NCBI RefSeq assembly: GCF_022678625.1
Contig: NZ_JALBYQ010000001.1
Location: forward strand, 124,001 to 188,000
Direction of reading: 5' to 3'
DNA length: 64,000 nt
From: Aliiroseovarius subalbicans
GTDB lineage: Bacteria; Pseudomonadota; Alphaproteobacteria; Rhodobacterales; Rhodobacteraceae
Positions within the stretch are counted from its first letter, which is position 1. Every line of letters begins with the position of its first letter. Below are positions 26,515 to 34,817 of this stretch, piece after piece. Below the pieces are notes generated by a model that saw only the letters and a program-made list of their open reading frames with translations, made no database searches and was not told where the DNA came from. The position numbers and the translations under genes are program-made.

Positions 26515-26648
26515 AAGGGGTCGCGTGCCGCGACGCATGATGTCTCGCGGGGGTGTGACCCCGCTCGGGATTGGCGCGCGCGTCAGGCCGGGTGCCAAAT
26601 CTGAGCGCGTCTGCGCGAGGGATCGAGTGTCGCGGCACGCGACCCCTT
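26515..26648 (-). ncRNA. 134-base multi-helix element with perfect 20-bp closing stem
   Basis: The arms 26515-26534 and 26629-26648 are perfect reverse complements over 20 bases (AAGGGGTCGCGTGCCGCGAC and its complement). Inside are a second closing helix CTCGCG/CGCGAG (26544-26549 with 26614-26619), a GGGGT/ACCCC hairpin (26550-26562) and a TTGGCGC/GTGCCAA-type hairpin (26571-26577 with 26592-26598), giving a branched fold. On the minus strand the 3' arm runs into TTTTT, like an intrinsic terminator. It lies between sdaA and the DMT-transporter gene, both on the minus strand. It may be an sdaA 3'-end structure, a leader/attenuator of the transporter, a small RNA, or a miniature inverted-repeat element. 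The class is unknown. Confidence 0.55.
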
Positions 26649-26662
26649 CGGATCACGCCGCT

Positions 26663-28042
26663 TCAACAGTTCGGAACGTTGACGGCCAGACCACCCAGCG
26701 AGGTTTCCTTGTATTTCGCGCTCATGTCCTGACCGGTTTCGAACATGGTGCGGATGCAGGCGTCCAGCGGCACAAGGTGGGTGCCATCGCCGCGCAGGGC
26801 CAGGGACGCTGCCGACACCGCCTTGATCGCGCCCAGCCCGTTGCGCTCGATACAGGGCACCTGAACCAATCCGCGCACGGGATCGCAGGTCAGGCCCAAA
26901 TGGTGTTCCAGCGCGATCTCGGCCGCATTTTCGATCTGTTCAGGCGTGCCGCCCATCACAGCGGCCAGCCCCGCGGCGGCCATCGCCGAGGCGGACCCGA
27001 CTTCGGCCTGACAGCCGGCTTCAGCTCCTGAAATGGACGCGTTGTGCTTCACGATGCCGCCGATCGCGGCGGCGGTCAGCATGAACTCTTCGATCCGCGA
27101 AGGGGCCGCGCCGGGCACGTGGGACAGCCAGTATCTCATCACGGCTGGCAGCACGCCCGCCGCCCCATTTGTGGGCGCGGTTACGACCTGCCCGCCGGCG
27201 GCGTTTTCCTCGTTCACCGCCATCGCATAGACGCTCATCCAGTCGTTGATCGTGTGCGGCGCGGCCAGGTTCAACCCTTGTTCGGCCTTGAGGCTTTTGT
27301 GGATCGCCCCCGCGCGGCGTTTCACCAACAGCCCGCCGGGCAGGATGCCGTCGCCGTCCAGGCCGCGGGTGATACAATCGTCCATCACCTGCCAGATCCG
27401 CGCGATCCCGTCGCGCAGGGTTTGCGGGCCGCGATGGGTCAGCTCGTTCGCGCGCTTCATCTCGGCGATGCTTTTGCCCGAGGCCTTGGCCATTTCCAGC
27501 ATCTGCGCGGCGGTCTCAAAAGGATAGGGGTGGGATTTCGCGTCGCGCGCATCCATCTGCGGTTCAGCGCTCTGTTCCGCTTCGGTCACGACAAAGCCGC
27601 CGCCGATGGAGTAATAGGTCTCCTGCACCAGAATGTCGCCCTGCGCGTCCAGCCCCATCAGGATCATGCCGTTGGCGTGGCCGGGCAGCGGGTGGTCATA
27701 GTCGAAGACCAGGTCTTGTTTCGGCGCGAAGCTGAGCGTGGGCAAGCCGTCGGGGGTCACCACCCCAGAGGCCTCGATCTGCGCCAGCACATGTTCGGCG
27801 CGGGCGGCGTCATAGCTGTCGGGCAGGAAGCCTGCGAGCCCCAGGATGGTTGCGCGGTCGGTGGCGTGGCCGACCCCGGTGAAGGCCAGCGACCCGTGCA
27901 GCGAGGCGCGCAGGCCTGCGACCTCGAACGGCTGCGCGCGCAAAAGCTCCAGGAACCGCCCGGCGGCCACCATCGGTCCCATCGTGTGGGAGGACGACGG
28001 GCCGACGCCCACCTTGAACATGTCGAATACAGACAGAAACAT
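26663..28042 (-). CDS. sdaA: L-serine ammonia-lyase (iron-sulfur, single-chain)
   Basis: Deaminates L-serine to pyruvate and ammonia using a [4Fe-4S] cluster. 459 residues, full length, single-chain form. The N-terminal beta domain holds the substrate loop [11 protein letters not shown]. The C-terminal alpha domain carries the cluster cysteines in [19 protein letters not shown] and VPCIERN, and the tail LDACIRTM contains the inhibitory-type cysteine. The ATG at 28042 has GAGGGTG upstream; 62 further in-frame upstream codons are non-homologous. Divergent from the DUF4332 gene. The 134-base structured element follows its stop by 15 bases. Confidence 0.95.
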   Translation of the reverse strand: MFLSVFDMFKVGVGPSSSHTMGPMVAAGRFLELLRAQPFEVAGLRASLHGSLAFTGVGHATDRATILGLAGFLPDSYDAARAEHVLAQIEASGVVTPDGLPTLSFAPKQDLVFDYDHPLPGHANGMILMGLDAQGDILVQETYYSIGGGFVVTEAEQSAEPQMDARDAKSHPYPFETAAQMLEMAKASGKSIAEMKRANELTHRGPQTLRDGIARIWQVMDDCITRGLDGDGILPGGLLVKRRAGAIHKSLKAEQGLNLAAPHTINDWMSVYAMAVNEENAAGGQVVTAPTNGAAGVLPAVMRYWLSHVPGAAPSRIEEFMLTAAAIGGIVKHNASISGAEAGCQAEVGSASAMAAAGLAAVMGGTPEQIENAAEIALEHHLGLTCDPVRGLVQVPCIERNGLGAIKAVSAASLALRGDGTHLVPLDACIRTMFETGQDMSAKYKETSLGGLAVNVPNC

Positions 28043-28206
28043 CGCACCCTCGCGCTTGTGATGGGCCCAATGTGCGACATGGTGCACGGGCGGGGCAGCC
28101 TGAAAGCGACGCTTTTGCGCCGCTGGCCGGAATGTGGCCTGTCCCTTGCGGTTGCGCAAGGTTACGCAGTGATGGCTGTGGTAGACTTGGGAGTAAGGAG
28201 AGGACG

Positions 28207-28842
28207 ATGGCTTATCATCTGGATGCACGCAAGATGGGTCTTGAGGACGTTGTTCAGCGATTGCGGGGGACCGACCTCATTCCCAGCCAACTGCCGCTTT
28301 TGGAGGATTTGCCCGACAACATAGCGGCGCTGGAGCGAGTAGGCATGGTGACCGTTGCCGACCTGCGTGCCGCGATGAAGAATCCCGGGATGGTGCAAGA
28401 CTTGGCAAAGGTGAGCGGCGTGGACGCGGACTGGCTGATCCTGCTCAACCGGGCGCTCAAGGGGTTCTTTCCGAAACCCCGCCCGATAAAGGAATTCGAA
28501 TGGGTGTCCGCGCCCTTGCGCACGCAATTAAAGGCGGAGGGGCTGACGAACAGTGAACTTGTGTTTGAGACTTATAGCGAAGCGTTGCCTGAAGGCGGCG
28601 AGGTGGAAACCTTGCTGGCAACCTGCGACCTGTGTCGCATTCAATGGGTCAGCCCGTCCTTTGCACGCGCGCTTGTGGCGTCGGGCTTTGTGACTGCCGC
28701 TGACCTGGCGCGGGCCGATCCTGAGGACGTCGCGACGGCCCTGGCCAAGGTCAACGTGGACGGGCGGTTTTTCAAGGGCAAGGTCGGGTTGCGCGACATC
28801 CGGCGGCTTGTCGTGGCGGCGCAATATGCACCGCAGAGCTAG
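28207..28842 (+). CDS. DUF4332-like helix-hairpin-helix protein
   Basis: 211-residue cytoplasmic protein made of repeated helix-hairpin-helix-like units: LERVGMVTVADLRAAMKNPG in the first half and ARALVASGFVTAADLARADPEDVATAL in the second, resembling DUF4332. These units often bind DNA non-specifically, but no catalytic motif is present and the role is unknown. AAGGAG precedes the ATG at 28207 by 6 bases. Its stop overlaps the convergent DUF454 gene by 4 bases. Confidence 0.75.
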   Translation: MAYHLDARKMGLEDVVQRLRGTDLIPSQLPLLEDLPDNIAALERVGMVTVADLRAAMKNPGMVQDLAKVSGVDADWLILLNRALKGFFPKPRPIKEFEWVSAPLRTQLKAEGLTNSELVFETYSEALPEGGEVETLLATCDLCRIQWVSPSFARALVASGFVTAADLARADPEDVATALAKVNVDGRFFKGKVGLRDIRRLVVAAQYAPQS

Positions 28843-29216
28843 CGGCGCGGTCCGTCGGGCCGGGTCAGGATGAACGCAGCACCCGCACCCATCAGAACCG
28901 CCTGCAACACCAGCACGAAACCTGGGGCGCCCAGGATCAGGCTGACTGCGAACACCAGAGTCATCATGCTGACTGCCAGCATTTTTGCACCGCGCGAAAT
29001 GGCACCGTTTTCTTCCCAGTTGCGGATTGATGGACCGAAATGGGCGTGTTCGATCAGCCAGGCCCGTGCGCGAGGACTGCCTTTGCCAAAGGCAAATGCG
29101 GCGACCAGCAGGAATGGGGTCGTTGGCAGCACCGGCAGAACAACGCCGATCAGCCCCAGCCCAACGGCCAGCCAACCCAGTGTGATGAAGAAGACCTTGC
29201 TCATGTGTGTTGTCAT
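28839..29216 (-). CDS. DUF454 (YbaN-like) membrane protein
   Basis: 125-residue inner-membrane protein of the YbaN/DUF454 family. The N-terminal hydrophobic span includes the family motif GLIGVVLPVLPTTPFLLVAA, then a soluble stretch with IEHAHFGPSIRNWEENGAI, then two more hydrophobic segments. Function unknown. The start may be the ATG at 29216 or the in-frame ATG at 29204; neither has a purine box. Tail-to-tail with the DUF4332 gene. Confidence 0.85.
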   Translation of the reverse strand: MTTHMSKVFFITLGWLAVGLGLIGVVLPVLPTTPFLLVAAFAFGKGSPRARAWLIEHAHFGPSIRNWEENGAISRGAKMLAVSMMTLVFAVSLILGAPGFVLVLQAVLMGAGAAFILTRPDGPRR

Positions 29217-29313
29217 GATGGGGGGTTACACGATCCGTCTGTCCAGTTTCCGCGGATCGTCCACTTTCACAGCCCAGAAGTCCACCGTTCGTGGGGAAGA
29301 ACGCGGCGGGGCG

Positions 29314-30000
29314 TCAGGTCGCACTTCCTTCTGGCGGGGTGGCATAGCGCGGGGCAGTTAAGGGCGTTGGGCCAAGACCTTCTGCCTGTTGCGCCGCTTG
29401 CATTGACGGGCGCGTTTCCAGTCGCGCGGCCAATTTGTGCAAGCTGGGCCAGTCAGACAAGGTGAACCAGTCGGTCCGCCCCTTGGGAAAAAGCGCAAGC
29501 CAGCGCAGCAGTACGCCGACATAGAGGTCGAGACCCGAAGGCGCGGCGGCGGCGAACCAAGCATGCTCGGCTGTGGCCAGAACCTCCAGCCGGTCCAGAT
29601 GCGCCCGGACACGGCCCACCGTCAGAGCGCGGTGCCCGTCCAGATCCCCGGGGGCGTATTGCGCGCCGTAAAACAGTTGCCGCATGTCCGTGTGCAGCCC
29701 GTTCGAAACGGCGAACAGCCACGACAGGAAGGCGGCGCGCATGTGGCTGCCGGGGGTAGGGGCCAAGCCACCGTGACGGTCGGACAGCCACAACAGGATC
29801 GCGCCAGTTTCGAACATCGGTCCGTCGGGCGTTTCCAGCGCCGGGATCAATCCCATCGGGTTCACAGTCAGGAAGGCCGCGCTTTTGTGCGCGTTTCTGG
29901 CACGATCCACCAACACCGTTTCATACGGCGTCAACAACTCCTCCAGCACAAGGCGGACGATCAGCGAGGCGTTGTCGGGGGCATAGTGCAGGCGATACAT
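29314..30000 (-). CDS. Glutathione S-transferase family protein
   Basis: 228-residue cytoplasmic GST. The thioredoxin-like N-terminal domain (about 1-78) has NASLIVRLVLEEL, the cis-proline glutathione-binding segment NPMGLIPALETPDG and ETGAILLWL with the glutamate that binds the gamma-glutamyl group. The all-helical C-terminal domain covers about 88-205. The usual catalytic Tyr/Ser/Cys is not obvious; Ser12 in NASL is the candidate. The substrate is unknown. It stands between DUF454 and a secreted protein gene on the same strand. Confidence 0.85.
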   Translation of the reverse strand: MYRLHYAPDNASLIVRLVLEELLTPYETVLVDRARNAHKSAAFLTVNPMGLIPALETPDGPMFETGAILLWLSDRHGGLAPTPGSHMRAAFLSWLFAVSNGLHTDMRQLFYGAQYAPGDLDGHRALTVGRVRAHLDRLEVLATAEHAWFAAAAPSGLDLYVGVLLRWLALFPKGRTDWFTLSDWPSLHKLAARLETRPSMQAAQQAEGLGPTPLTAPRYATPPEGSAT

Positions 30001-30032
30001 GGGCCAAGCATAAGGTGCTTTGCCACGCGGTT

Positions 30033-30671
30033 CTATCGTTGAAGAGTCACCCCGCCCACGCGGTCGACGATGACCCCCTGGCCGGTTCCCTTCCAGGTCC
30101 AGAACCCGAACAGGTAATCGTCGGCTAGCACGATGAAGCGCATAGTGTGATTGATCGGATCACCCTGTTGCGAATGGGTGAGGAAGCCGCCTTCGAGGCG
30201 CGGCAAATCTTTGTTGTGGCAGCCTGTGATCAGCAGAATTTCGTCCGGTCCGACAGACGCTTTCGGGTCGTCAGGCAGGGTCAGAACCTCGTCGTTTCCC
30301 CAGGCCCAGTTCGGTTCGCTGCTGGCGACCTGCACGAAGGCGATGTCAGGTATCGGGGTGGGCATGCCGCTCAGCACAAAGCCGTCACCGGCCCCGCCCA
30401 CCGCGGACAATGTCACCTGACTTTGCCCCGGTGTGCCCGCGTATGTGGGGACATTCGCAGTCTTCACGAGGAAAGCTGACACATGGATGGTGAAATCGCC
30501 CTCCAGGCGCTCAGGCGCCAAGGCCCCGGCGTGACATTTGGCATTCAGTCCGGTGTCCTCGTCTTGAACCATGGAATCGTACAGGTCATCGAAATCGCCG
30601 CTGGTGGCCATCACGGGCAAGCAGGCCAGACTGAGCGTCCAGGCCGCCACGAAAGCTCTTGCGTGTTTCAT
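30033..30671 (-). CDS. Secreted protein of unknown function
   Basis: 212-residue protein with a clear Sec signal peptide (MKHARAFVAAWTLSLACLPVMA, cleavage near residue 22). The mature region has two cysteines (NAKCHAG and ITGCHNKDL) that could form a disulfide, and beta-rich segments ending in FGFWTWKGTGQGVIVDRVGGV. I do not recognise the family. AAGGGGG precedes the ATG at 30671. It is 32 bases upstream of the GST gene on the same strand, so the two may be co-transcribed, and it is divergent from rpiA. Confidence 0.75.
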   Translation of the reverse strand: MKHARAFVAAWTLSLACLPVMATSGDFDDLYDSMVQDEDTGLNAKCHAGALAPERLEGDFTIHVSAFLVKTANVPTYAGTPGQSQVTLSAVGGAGDGFVLSGMPTPIPDIAFVQVASSEPNWAWGNDEVLTLPDDPKASVGPDEILLITGCHNKDLPRLEGGFLTHSQQGDPINHTMRFIVLADDYLFGFWTWKGTGQGVIVDRVGGVTLQR

Positions 30672-30793
30672 GTCATCCCCCTTTGCCCGCATCCTAGCAT
30701 GTTGGCGAGGTCTCTCAAAATCCACGGGGAACCGCGCGCAGTTGGTTTTGCGCGAAAAACGTGCCCGCCCCCTCGCAAGCGCTGCGCATCTTA

Positions 30794-30816
30794 CCTATAA
30801 CCTTTGCAGGTATAGG
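30794..30816 (+). promoter_or_regulatory. Inverted repeat overlapping the rpiA ribosome binding site
   Basis: CCTATA-A-CCT and AGG-TATAGG form a 9-bp stem with one bulged A and a TTGC loop. The right arm contains GG of the GGAG ribosome binding site (30815-30818). The left arm also contains TATAAC, a possible -10 box, in which case the repeat would be promoter rather than leader RNA. Both readings are open. Confidence 0.35.
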
Positions 30817-30828
30817 AGAGTCGCTGCC

Positions 30829-31611
30829 ATGTCCGGGGAACTATCGCCCATCGATACCGCTAAATTCGTAGCCGCCAAACGCGCGGTGGAATTCGTCCAG
30901 GACGGCATGCGCGTCGGCCTTGGCACCGGGTCCACCGCAGCCTGGATGGTGCGCTGCCTGGGCGAGCTGATCCGCGAGGACGGCATGAAGATCACCGGGG
31001 TGCCGACCTCTAGCCGCACCGCCGAGCTGGCCCGCCAGGTTGGCATCAACGTGGTCAGCCTGGACGAAGCACGCTGGCTGGACCTGACGATTGACGGCAC
31101 CGACGAATATGATTCCGACCTTTGCCTGATCAAAGGCGGCGGCGGGGCGCTGCTGCAGGAAAAGATCGTGGCGACCGCGTCCGATCAGATGATCGTGATC
31201 GCGGACCCTACCAAGCAGGTCGATACCCTGGGCGCCTTCCCGCTTCCGGTCGAGGTCATCCCGTTCGGTTGGCAGACCACCAAGGCACTGATCGAGGAAA
31301 TGCTGGTGAGCATGGATGTGCTGGGCCAGCAAAGCAGCCTGCGCATGAACGGTGACGCGCCTTTCGTCACCGACGAAGGCAACCACATCGTCGACCTGCA
31401 CCTGCAACGCATCGGCAACCCGCGTCAGCTCTCGATGGTTCTGAATCAGATCCCCGGCGTGGTCGAAAACGGCCTGTTCATCGACATCTGCGATGTGGTG
31501 GTGATCGGGCACGGCGATGGCAGGGTCGAAGTCACTGACATCAACGAAGGCACGCACGAAGAAGACCGGATCGAGTTCGTCGATACCACCAACCTGTTTG
31601 CGGATATCTGA
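30829..31611 (+). CDS. rpiA: Ribose-5-phosphate isomerase A
   Basis: Interconverts ribose 5-phosphate and ribulose 5-phosphate in the pentose phosphate pathway and Calvin-type cycles. 260 residues, slightly longer than the 220-230 typical. The phosphate/substrate loops are intact: GLGTGSTAAW, TIDGTDEYD with the catalytic-region aspartate, and LIKGGGGALLQEKI with the active-site lysine/glutamate. I start at the ATG at 30829 (MSGELSPID), 11 bases after GGAG; the long in-frame upstream extension has no homology. In relatives gor usually follows; here a 7 kb islet lies between. Confidence 0.96.
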   Translation: MSGELSPIDTAKFVAAKRAVEFVQDGMRVGLGTGSTAAWMVRCLGELIREDGMKITGVPTSSRTAELARQVGINVVSLDEARWLDLTIDGTDEYDSDLCLIKGGGGALLQEKIVATASDQMIVIADPTKQVDTLGAFPLPVEVIPFGWQTTKALIEEMLVSMDVLGQQSSLRMNGDAPFVTDEGNHIVDLHLQRIGNPRQLSMVLNQIPGVVENGLFIDICDVVVIGHGDGRVEVTDINEGTHEEDRIEFVDTTNLFADI

Positions 31612-31935
31612 GGACCGGGTGAAGACCAGCCGTCGTTGGCAATGGGCCTCCCGTGAGCGCGAATGCCTGCTTGGCGGGACATCTTGCCATTCACCGTGAC
31701 AGTCCCAACGTCTTCGCTGGTTGTACCAAACCAAAAGTGGTCGTGGTCACTGGGGACACAACGTGGCAATTGGGGCCGAACGTGATGCCTGCACAAATGT
31801 GGCAGGATGCTTCCCAAGGGCGTGTGTAAACGAAGGTTGACCGTTTACGGGCGTGCCCACCTTTCATTGAGCCTGGATTGCACCCGTTCGAAGTGTGACC
31901 CGCAGTATTGGCCCGCGCCCAAGCATATGCAGCCG
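31612..31935. other. 324 bases without a supported gene (left flank of islet)
   Basis: No reading frame here has a credible start, ribosome binding site or recognisable family. Base composition is less GC-rich than the flanks, with stretches such as TTGTACCAAACCAAAAG near 31719. It lies between the stop of rpiA and the stop of the minus-strand CMD gene and may be recombination debris. An octamer GGTGAAGA at 31618-31625 recurs at 38636-38643. Confidence 0.5.
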
Positions 31936-32337
31936 TTACGGAGCGCCCAAATCAGAGGCTTCTTCGCCCAACACTTTTTGGGCCGCTCGGAAGCATTCCA
32001 GCCCCTGAGGGACACCGCAATAGATGGCAACCGCGTGAATGATCGCGCGGATTTCTTCCTTTGTGACGCCGTTGTTGACGGCGCCACGACAATGAAGTTC
32101 CCATTCAGTCATTTTCCCCAAGGCGCCTATCATTGCCAGATTCATCATCGAACGGGTCTTGGCATCGATCACCTCGTCGCCCCAGCCAAATCCCCAGCAC
32201 CATGCTGTCATGGCCTCTTGAAAGGGCCGTGTGAAATCGTCTGCTGCGGCAAGGTTCTTTTCCACATATTCTGCGCCCAGGGTGGCTTTGCGCTGCTCCA
32301 GACCCTTTAAGAACAGGTCTTCATCAAAAGTAGCCAT
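31936..32337 (-). CDS. Carboxymuconolactone decarboxylase family protein
   Basis: 133-residue all-helical protein of the CMD/AhpD family, closest in pattern to 4-carboxymuconolactone decarboxylase (PcaC): EWELHCRGAVNNGVTKEEIRAIIHAVAIYCGVPQGLECF. The CxxC of AhpD peroxidases is absent, arguing for a decarboxylase/isomerase-like or unknown role. No other protocatechuate pathway gene is present. The ATG at 32337 follows AAGGAA. It is the last gene of the minus-strand unit GntR, DUF1330, CMD and probably acts in the same pathway as the divergent operon. Confidence 0.85.
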   Translation of the reverse strand: MATFDEDLFLKGLEQRKATLGAEYVEKNLAAADDFTRPFQEAMTAWCWGFGWGDEVIDAKTRSMMNLAMIGALGKMTEWELHCRGAVNNGVTKEEIRAIIHAVAIYCGVPQGLECFRAAQKVLGEEASDLGAP

Positions 32338-32348
32338 TGTGTGTTCCT

Positions 32349-32642
32349 TCACCTGGCAAGGCCTTCGGTTATGACGATATTCGCGGTGCAGGCCGTGTCA
32401 CGATGCGCGCGCGCCGATTGATACTCCGGTGAATGGTAGCAGGACAAGGCTTCGGCTTTGCTCTCAAATTCTATGACCACATGGCGATGGAAGGGCTGCC
32501 CTTCCAGTGTTTCGCCGTCATCGCCTCGCACCAGAAACCGTGCGCCGTACTTGGCGAAGGCGGCCGGCGCGTGTTTCTGATAGCCCGCATATCGGGCGGG
32601 ATCGGTGATGGTGACGAAGGCGATCCAGTATCCCTTAGGCAT
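32349..32642 (-). CDS. DUF1330 family protein
   Basis: 97-residue small dimeric alpha/beta-barrel protein, same length as the paralogue at 17615-17908. It shares KGYWI at the start, YGARFLVRG, HVVIEFESKAEAL and CYHSPEYQSARAHR. Function unknown; DUF1330 proteins often accompany catabolic gene sets. It overlaps the GntR gene by 8 bases and precedes the CMD gene by 11, so the three are one transcription unit. Confidence 0.85.
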   Translation of the reverse strand: MPKGYWIAFVTITDPARYAGYQKHAPAAFAKYGARFLVRGDDGETLEGQPFHRHVVIEFESKAEALSCYHSPEYQSARAHRDTACTANIVITEGLAR

Positions 32643-33330
32643 CTTTCCCCTCCGGCTCAGACCTGTTTAGAAACCCCTGTGCCGTTTTCGCGGCGTCAGA
32701 GATATGCGCTTCCACAGCGCGGCGGGCGGCGTCGGAGTCGTGGCTGAGAATGGCGTCGTGGATCGACGTCATATGGCTCATCCCCGAGGTTTCGCGGTCG
32801 CGCGCGGCAATCGTCAGGGCGCGCAGACGGCTGATGCGACCGTTCAGGCGCTGCACGATCTCCCAGGCGACAGTGTGGCCCGCTTCGCGGAAGATGAGCT
32901 CGTAAAACCGTGTGGTCGCTTGCAAAAGGTCGGCCCATTCGATGTCATCCATCTTGGCTTCGACGGCTTTGAGGGCGCGGGTCAATTTCGGGCCGAAATC
33001 CTTGCTTTGCGCCAGGGTGCAGGCCGATGTGGCGGCGCCTTCCAGCAACAAACGCACGTCATAGATCTGCTTTGCCTGGTCCCAGTTCAACGTGGCAACG
33101 ATGGGGCCGCGGTTGGGCACGATCTCGACCAGCCCTTCGGCTTCGAGATACCGGATGGTTTCTCGGATAACGGTGCGACTGACGCCCAGTTGGTCGCACA
33201 AGGGGCGTTCCACAAGGCGTTCACCCGGCGCAAAGTGGCCAGCGATGATGGCCTCGCGCATCCGGTCCTGCACGATGTCGCGCAGGGTTTGCGGGGCTTT
33301 GTCGATCTTTTGCAACGGGGACGTGGTCAT
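32635..33330 (-). CDS. GntR-family (FCD-type) transcriptional regulator
   Basis: 231-residue regulator. An N-terminal winged helix (about 12-78) with PQTLRDIVQDRMREAIIAGHF, ERLVERPLCDQLGVSRTVIRETIRYLEAEGLVE and a PNRGPIVA wing is followed by an FCD ligand domain (about 90-220) with DVRLLLEGAAT and ...HDAILSHDSDAARRAVEAHI carrying the metal-site aspartate/histidines. I start at the ATG at 33330 (MTTSPLQK), as homologues do, although no clear ribosome binding site precedes it; the 41 upstream in-frame codons would cross the operator. Its likely operator, ATGGTATACCAT, lies in the divergent promoter region. Confidence 0.92.
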   Translation of the reverse strand: MTTSPLQKIDKAPQTLRDIVQDRMREAIIAGHFAPGERLVERPLCDQLGVSRTVIRETIRYLEAEGLVEIVPNRGPIVATLNWDQAKQIYDVRLLLEGAATSACTLAQSKDFGPKLTRALKAVEAKMDDIEWADLLQATTRFYELIFREAGHTVAWEIVQRLNGRISRLRALTIAARDRETSGMSHMTSIHDAILSHDSDAARRAVEAHISDAAKTAQGFLNRSEPEGKDA

Positions 33331-33372
33331 GGGCTTGTGTTTATCAGGGGGGTCGGGCCGCTTCAAGTATTC

Positions 33373-33402
33373 TTGACATATCGTCATATGGTATACCATG
33401 AT
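33373..33402 (+). promoter_or_regulatory. Catabolic operon promoter with GntR operator
   Basis: TTGACA (33373-33378) is a perfect -35 box; CATGAT (33397-33402) 18 bases on is a fair -10. The spacer and -10 overlap the perfect 12-base palindrome ATGGTATACCAT (33388-33399), the TGGTnnACCA type bound by many FCD-class GntR proteins. Binding would block transcription of the 33434-38257 operon and probably autoregulate gntR. Confidence 0.65.
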
Positions 33403-33433
33403 CTGCTGCGACTCACCAGACCAAGGAAATGCC

Positions 33434-34036
33434 ATGCCCGCCGACATTCGCAAAACGCTGCTTCACGTTGAGCACACGCTGATCGAAGGCGGCCGGGCTG
33501 CGCCGACACCGCTGACGATGATCGCAGCAGTGGCGGTTATTCGAAACCCGTGGGCAGGACAGGGCTTTGTCGAGGATCTTCGCCCCGCGATCCATGATTG
33601 TGCCCCCGGTCTGGGCGCTTTGCTGACCGAGATGGTTCTGGAGGCGGCTGGCGGTGGCGACAAAGTCGAAGGGTACGGAAAGTCTGCCATCGTCGGGGTG
33701 AACGGCGAAGTCGAACATGCCTCGGCGCTGATTCATACGCTGCGGTTTGGCAACCATTACCGCGAGGCGGTCGGTGCCAAGTCTTACCTGGCCTTCACCA
33801 ACACGCGCGGGCCTGCCAATGCACCTTTGCAAATCCCGTTAATGGACAAGAATGACGGTGGTAGACGCAGCCATTACCTGACCATCCAGCTGTCCGTAGC
33901 GGATGCGCCCGGCGCGGATGAGATCGTCATCGCCCTGGGCGCATCCATCGGTGGGCGTCCGCACCACCGGATCGGTGACCGTTATCAGGATCTTAAGGAA
34001 CTGGGCCATGACGCTGACAACCCTGCCGCTGTCTGA
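33434..34036 (+). CDS. PF06684 (DUF1185, amino acid synthesis family) protein
   Basis: 200-residue cytoplasmic protein of PF06684. The N terminus IRKTLLHVEHTLIEGGR, AVAVIRNPWAGQGF, then EGYGKSAIVGVNGEVEHASALIHTLRFGN and GGRRSHYLTIQLSVADAPGADEIVIALG are characteristic. Structures of family members show a variant of the Bacillus chorismate-mutase fold; the biochemical role is unproven. AAGGAA precedes the ATG at 33434. It is the first gene of the GntR-controlled operon, and its 3' end overlaps the next gene by 29 bases. Confidence 0.88.
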   Translation: MPADIRKTLLHVEHTLIEGGRAAPTPLTMIAAVAVIRNPWAGQGFVEDLRPAIHDCAPGLGALLTEMVLEAAGGGDKVEGYGKSAIVGVNGEVEHASALIHTLRFGNHYREAVGAKSYLAFTNTRGPANAPLQIPLMDKNDGGRRSHYLTIQLSVADAPGADEIVIALGASIGGRPHHRIGDRYQDLKELGHDADNPAAV

Positions 34037-34817
34037 GCCTTGTGGCACGCTGACCTATCGTGAGGCAGGCGCCGGTGCGCCGGTGGTGTTGATTCATGGA
34101 GTCGGCATGCAGTCAGCGGCCTGGACACCGCAGATCGCCGCCCTGTCGGCAACCCATCGCGTGATTGCAATCGACATGCCCGGGCACGGGGGCTCGTCCG
34201 CGCTGCCATCCGGGTCGCAACTGCCCGCGTTCGTGGCCTGGCTGCACGCGGTCTTCGCGGCGTTGGACCTTACGAACGTCAGCCTTGTAGGTCACTCTAT
34301 GGGGGCACTTGTGACGATGGGATACGCAGTGACCCATCCAGATGCTCTGGCGCGGGCGGCGGTGTTGAACGGTGTCTATCGCCGGTCCCCCCAAGCCCGC
34401 GCGGCCGTCACGGCGCGTGCCGATCTGATCCGCACCGGCAGGTTTGACCTGCAGACCCCATTGGCACGGTGGTTTGGCGACCGCCCAGAGGATCAGGCGG
34501 CGAAGGATCAGGTCGCGGCCTGGCTGCGAGATGTCGATCCAGACGGCTATGCCACCGCCTATGGGGCGTTTGCGCGCGGGGATGACATCTATGCCGACCG
34601 TTTCGGCGACATCACATGCCCGTTTCTGGCAATCACCGGCGAAGGTGATCTGAATTCGACCCCGGACATGTGCAAGGCCATGGCCGCAGCGGCCCCCGAT
34701 GGCCAAGCCGTGGTGATCGCTGGGCATCGCCACATGGTCAATCTGACCGCCCCCGACGCCGTGAGCAACGCCCTTGCAACCTGGCTGGCCTCTTCATCGG
34801 AGAAAGTCCCATCATGA
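34008..34817 (+). CDS. Alpha/beta hydrolase (lactonase/amidase-like)
   Basis: 269-residue alpha/beta hydrolase resembling 3-oxoadipate enol-lactonase and other ring-fission-product hydrolases. Oxyanion region VVLIHGVGMQSAAW, nucleophile VGHSMGALV, acid TGEGDLNSTP and base AGHRHMVNLTAPDA are all present. It starts inside the end of the PF06684 gene (29-base overlap, AAGGAA 10 bases upstream) and its stop overlaps the flavin reductase ATG. In the operon it would act on the product of the monooxygenase, cleaving an ester or amide bond; this is inference from context. Confidence 0.88.
   Translation: MTLTTLPLSEPCGTLTYREAGAGAPVVLIHGVGMQSAAWTPQIAALSATHRVIAIDMPGHGGSSALPSGSQLPAFVAWLHAVFAALDLTNVSLVGHSMGALVTMGYAVTHPDALARAAVLNGVYRRSPQARAAVTARADLIRTGRFDLQTPLARWFGDRPEDQAAKDQVAAWLRDVDPDGYATAYGAFARGDDIYADRFGDITCPFLAITGEGDLNSTPDMCKAMAAAAPDGQAVVIAGHRHMVNLTAPDAVSNALATWLASSSEKVPS

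Noticed and set aside
31885-31905. GTTCGAA segment resembling a tRNA T-loop in the gene-poor islet flank
   Set aside because: No matching acceptor, D or anticodon stems can be drawn around it.
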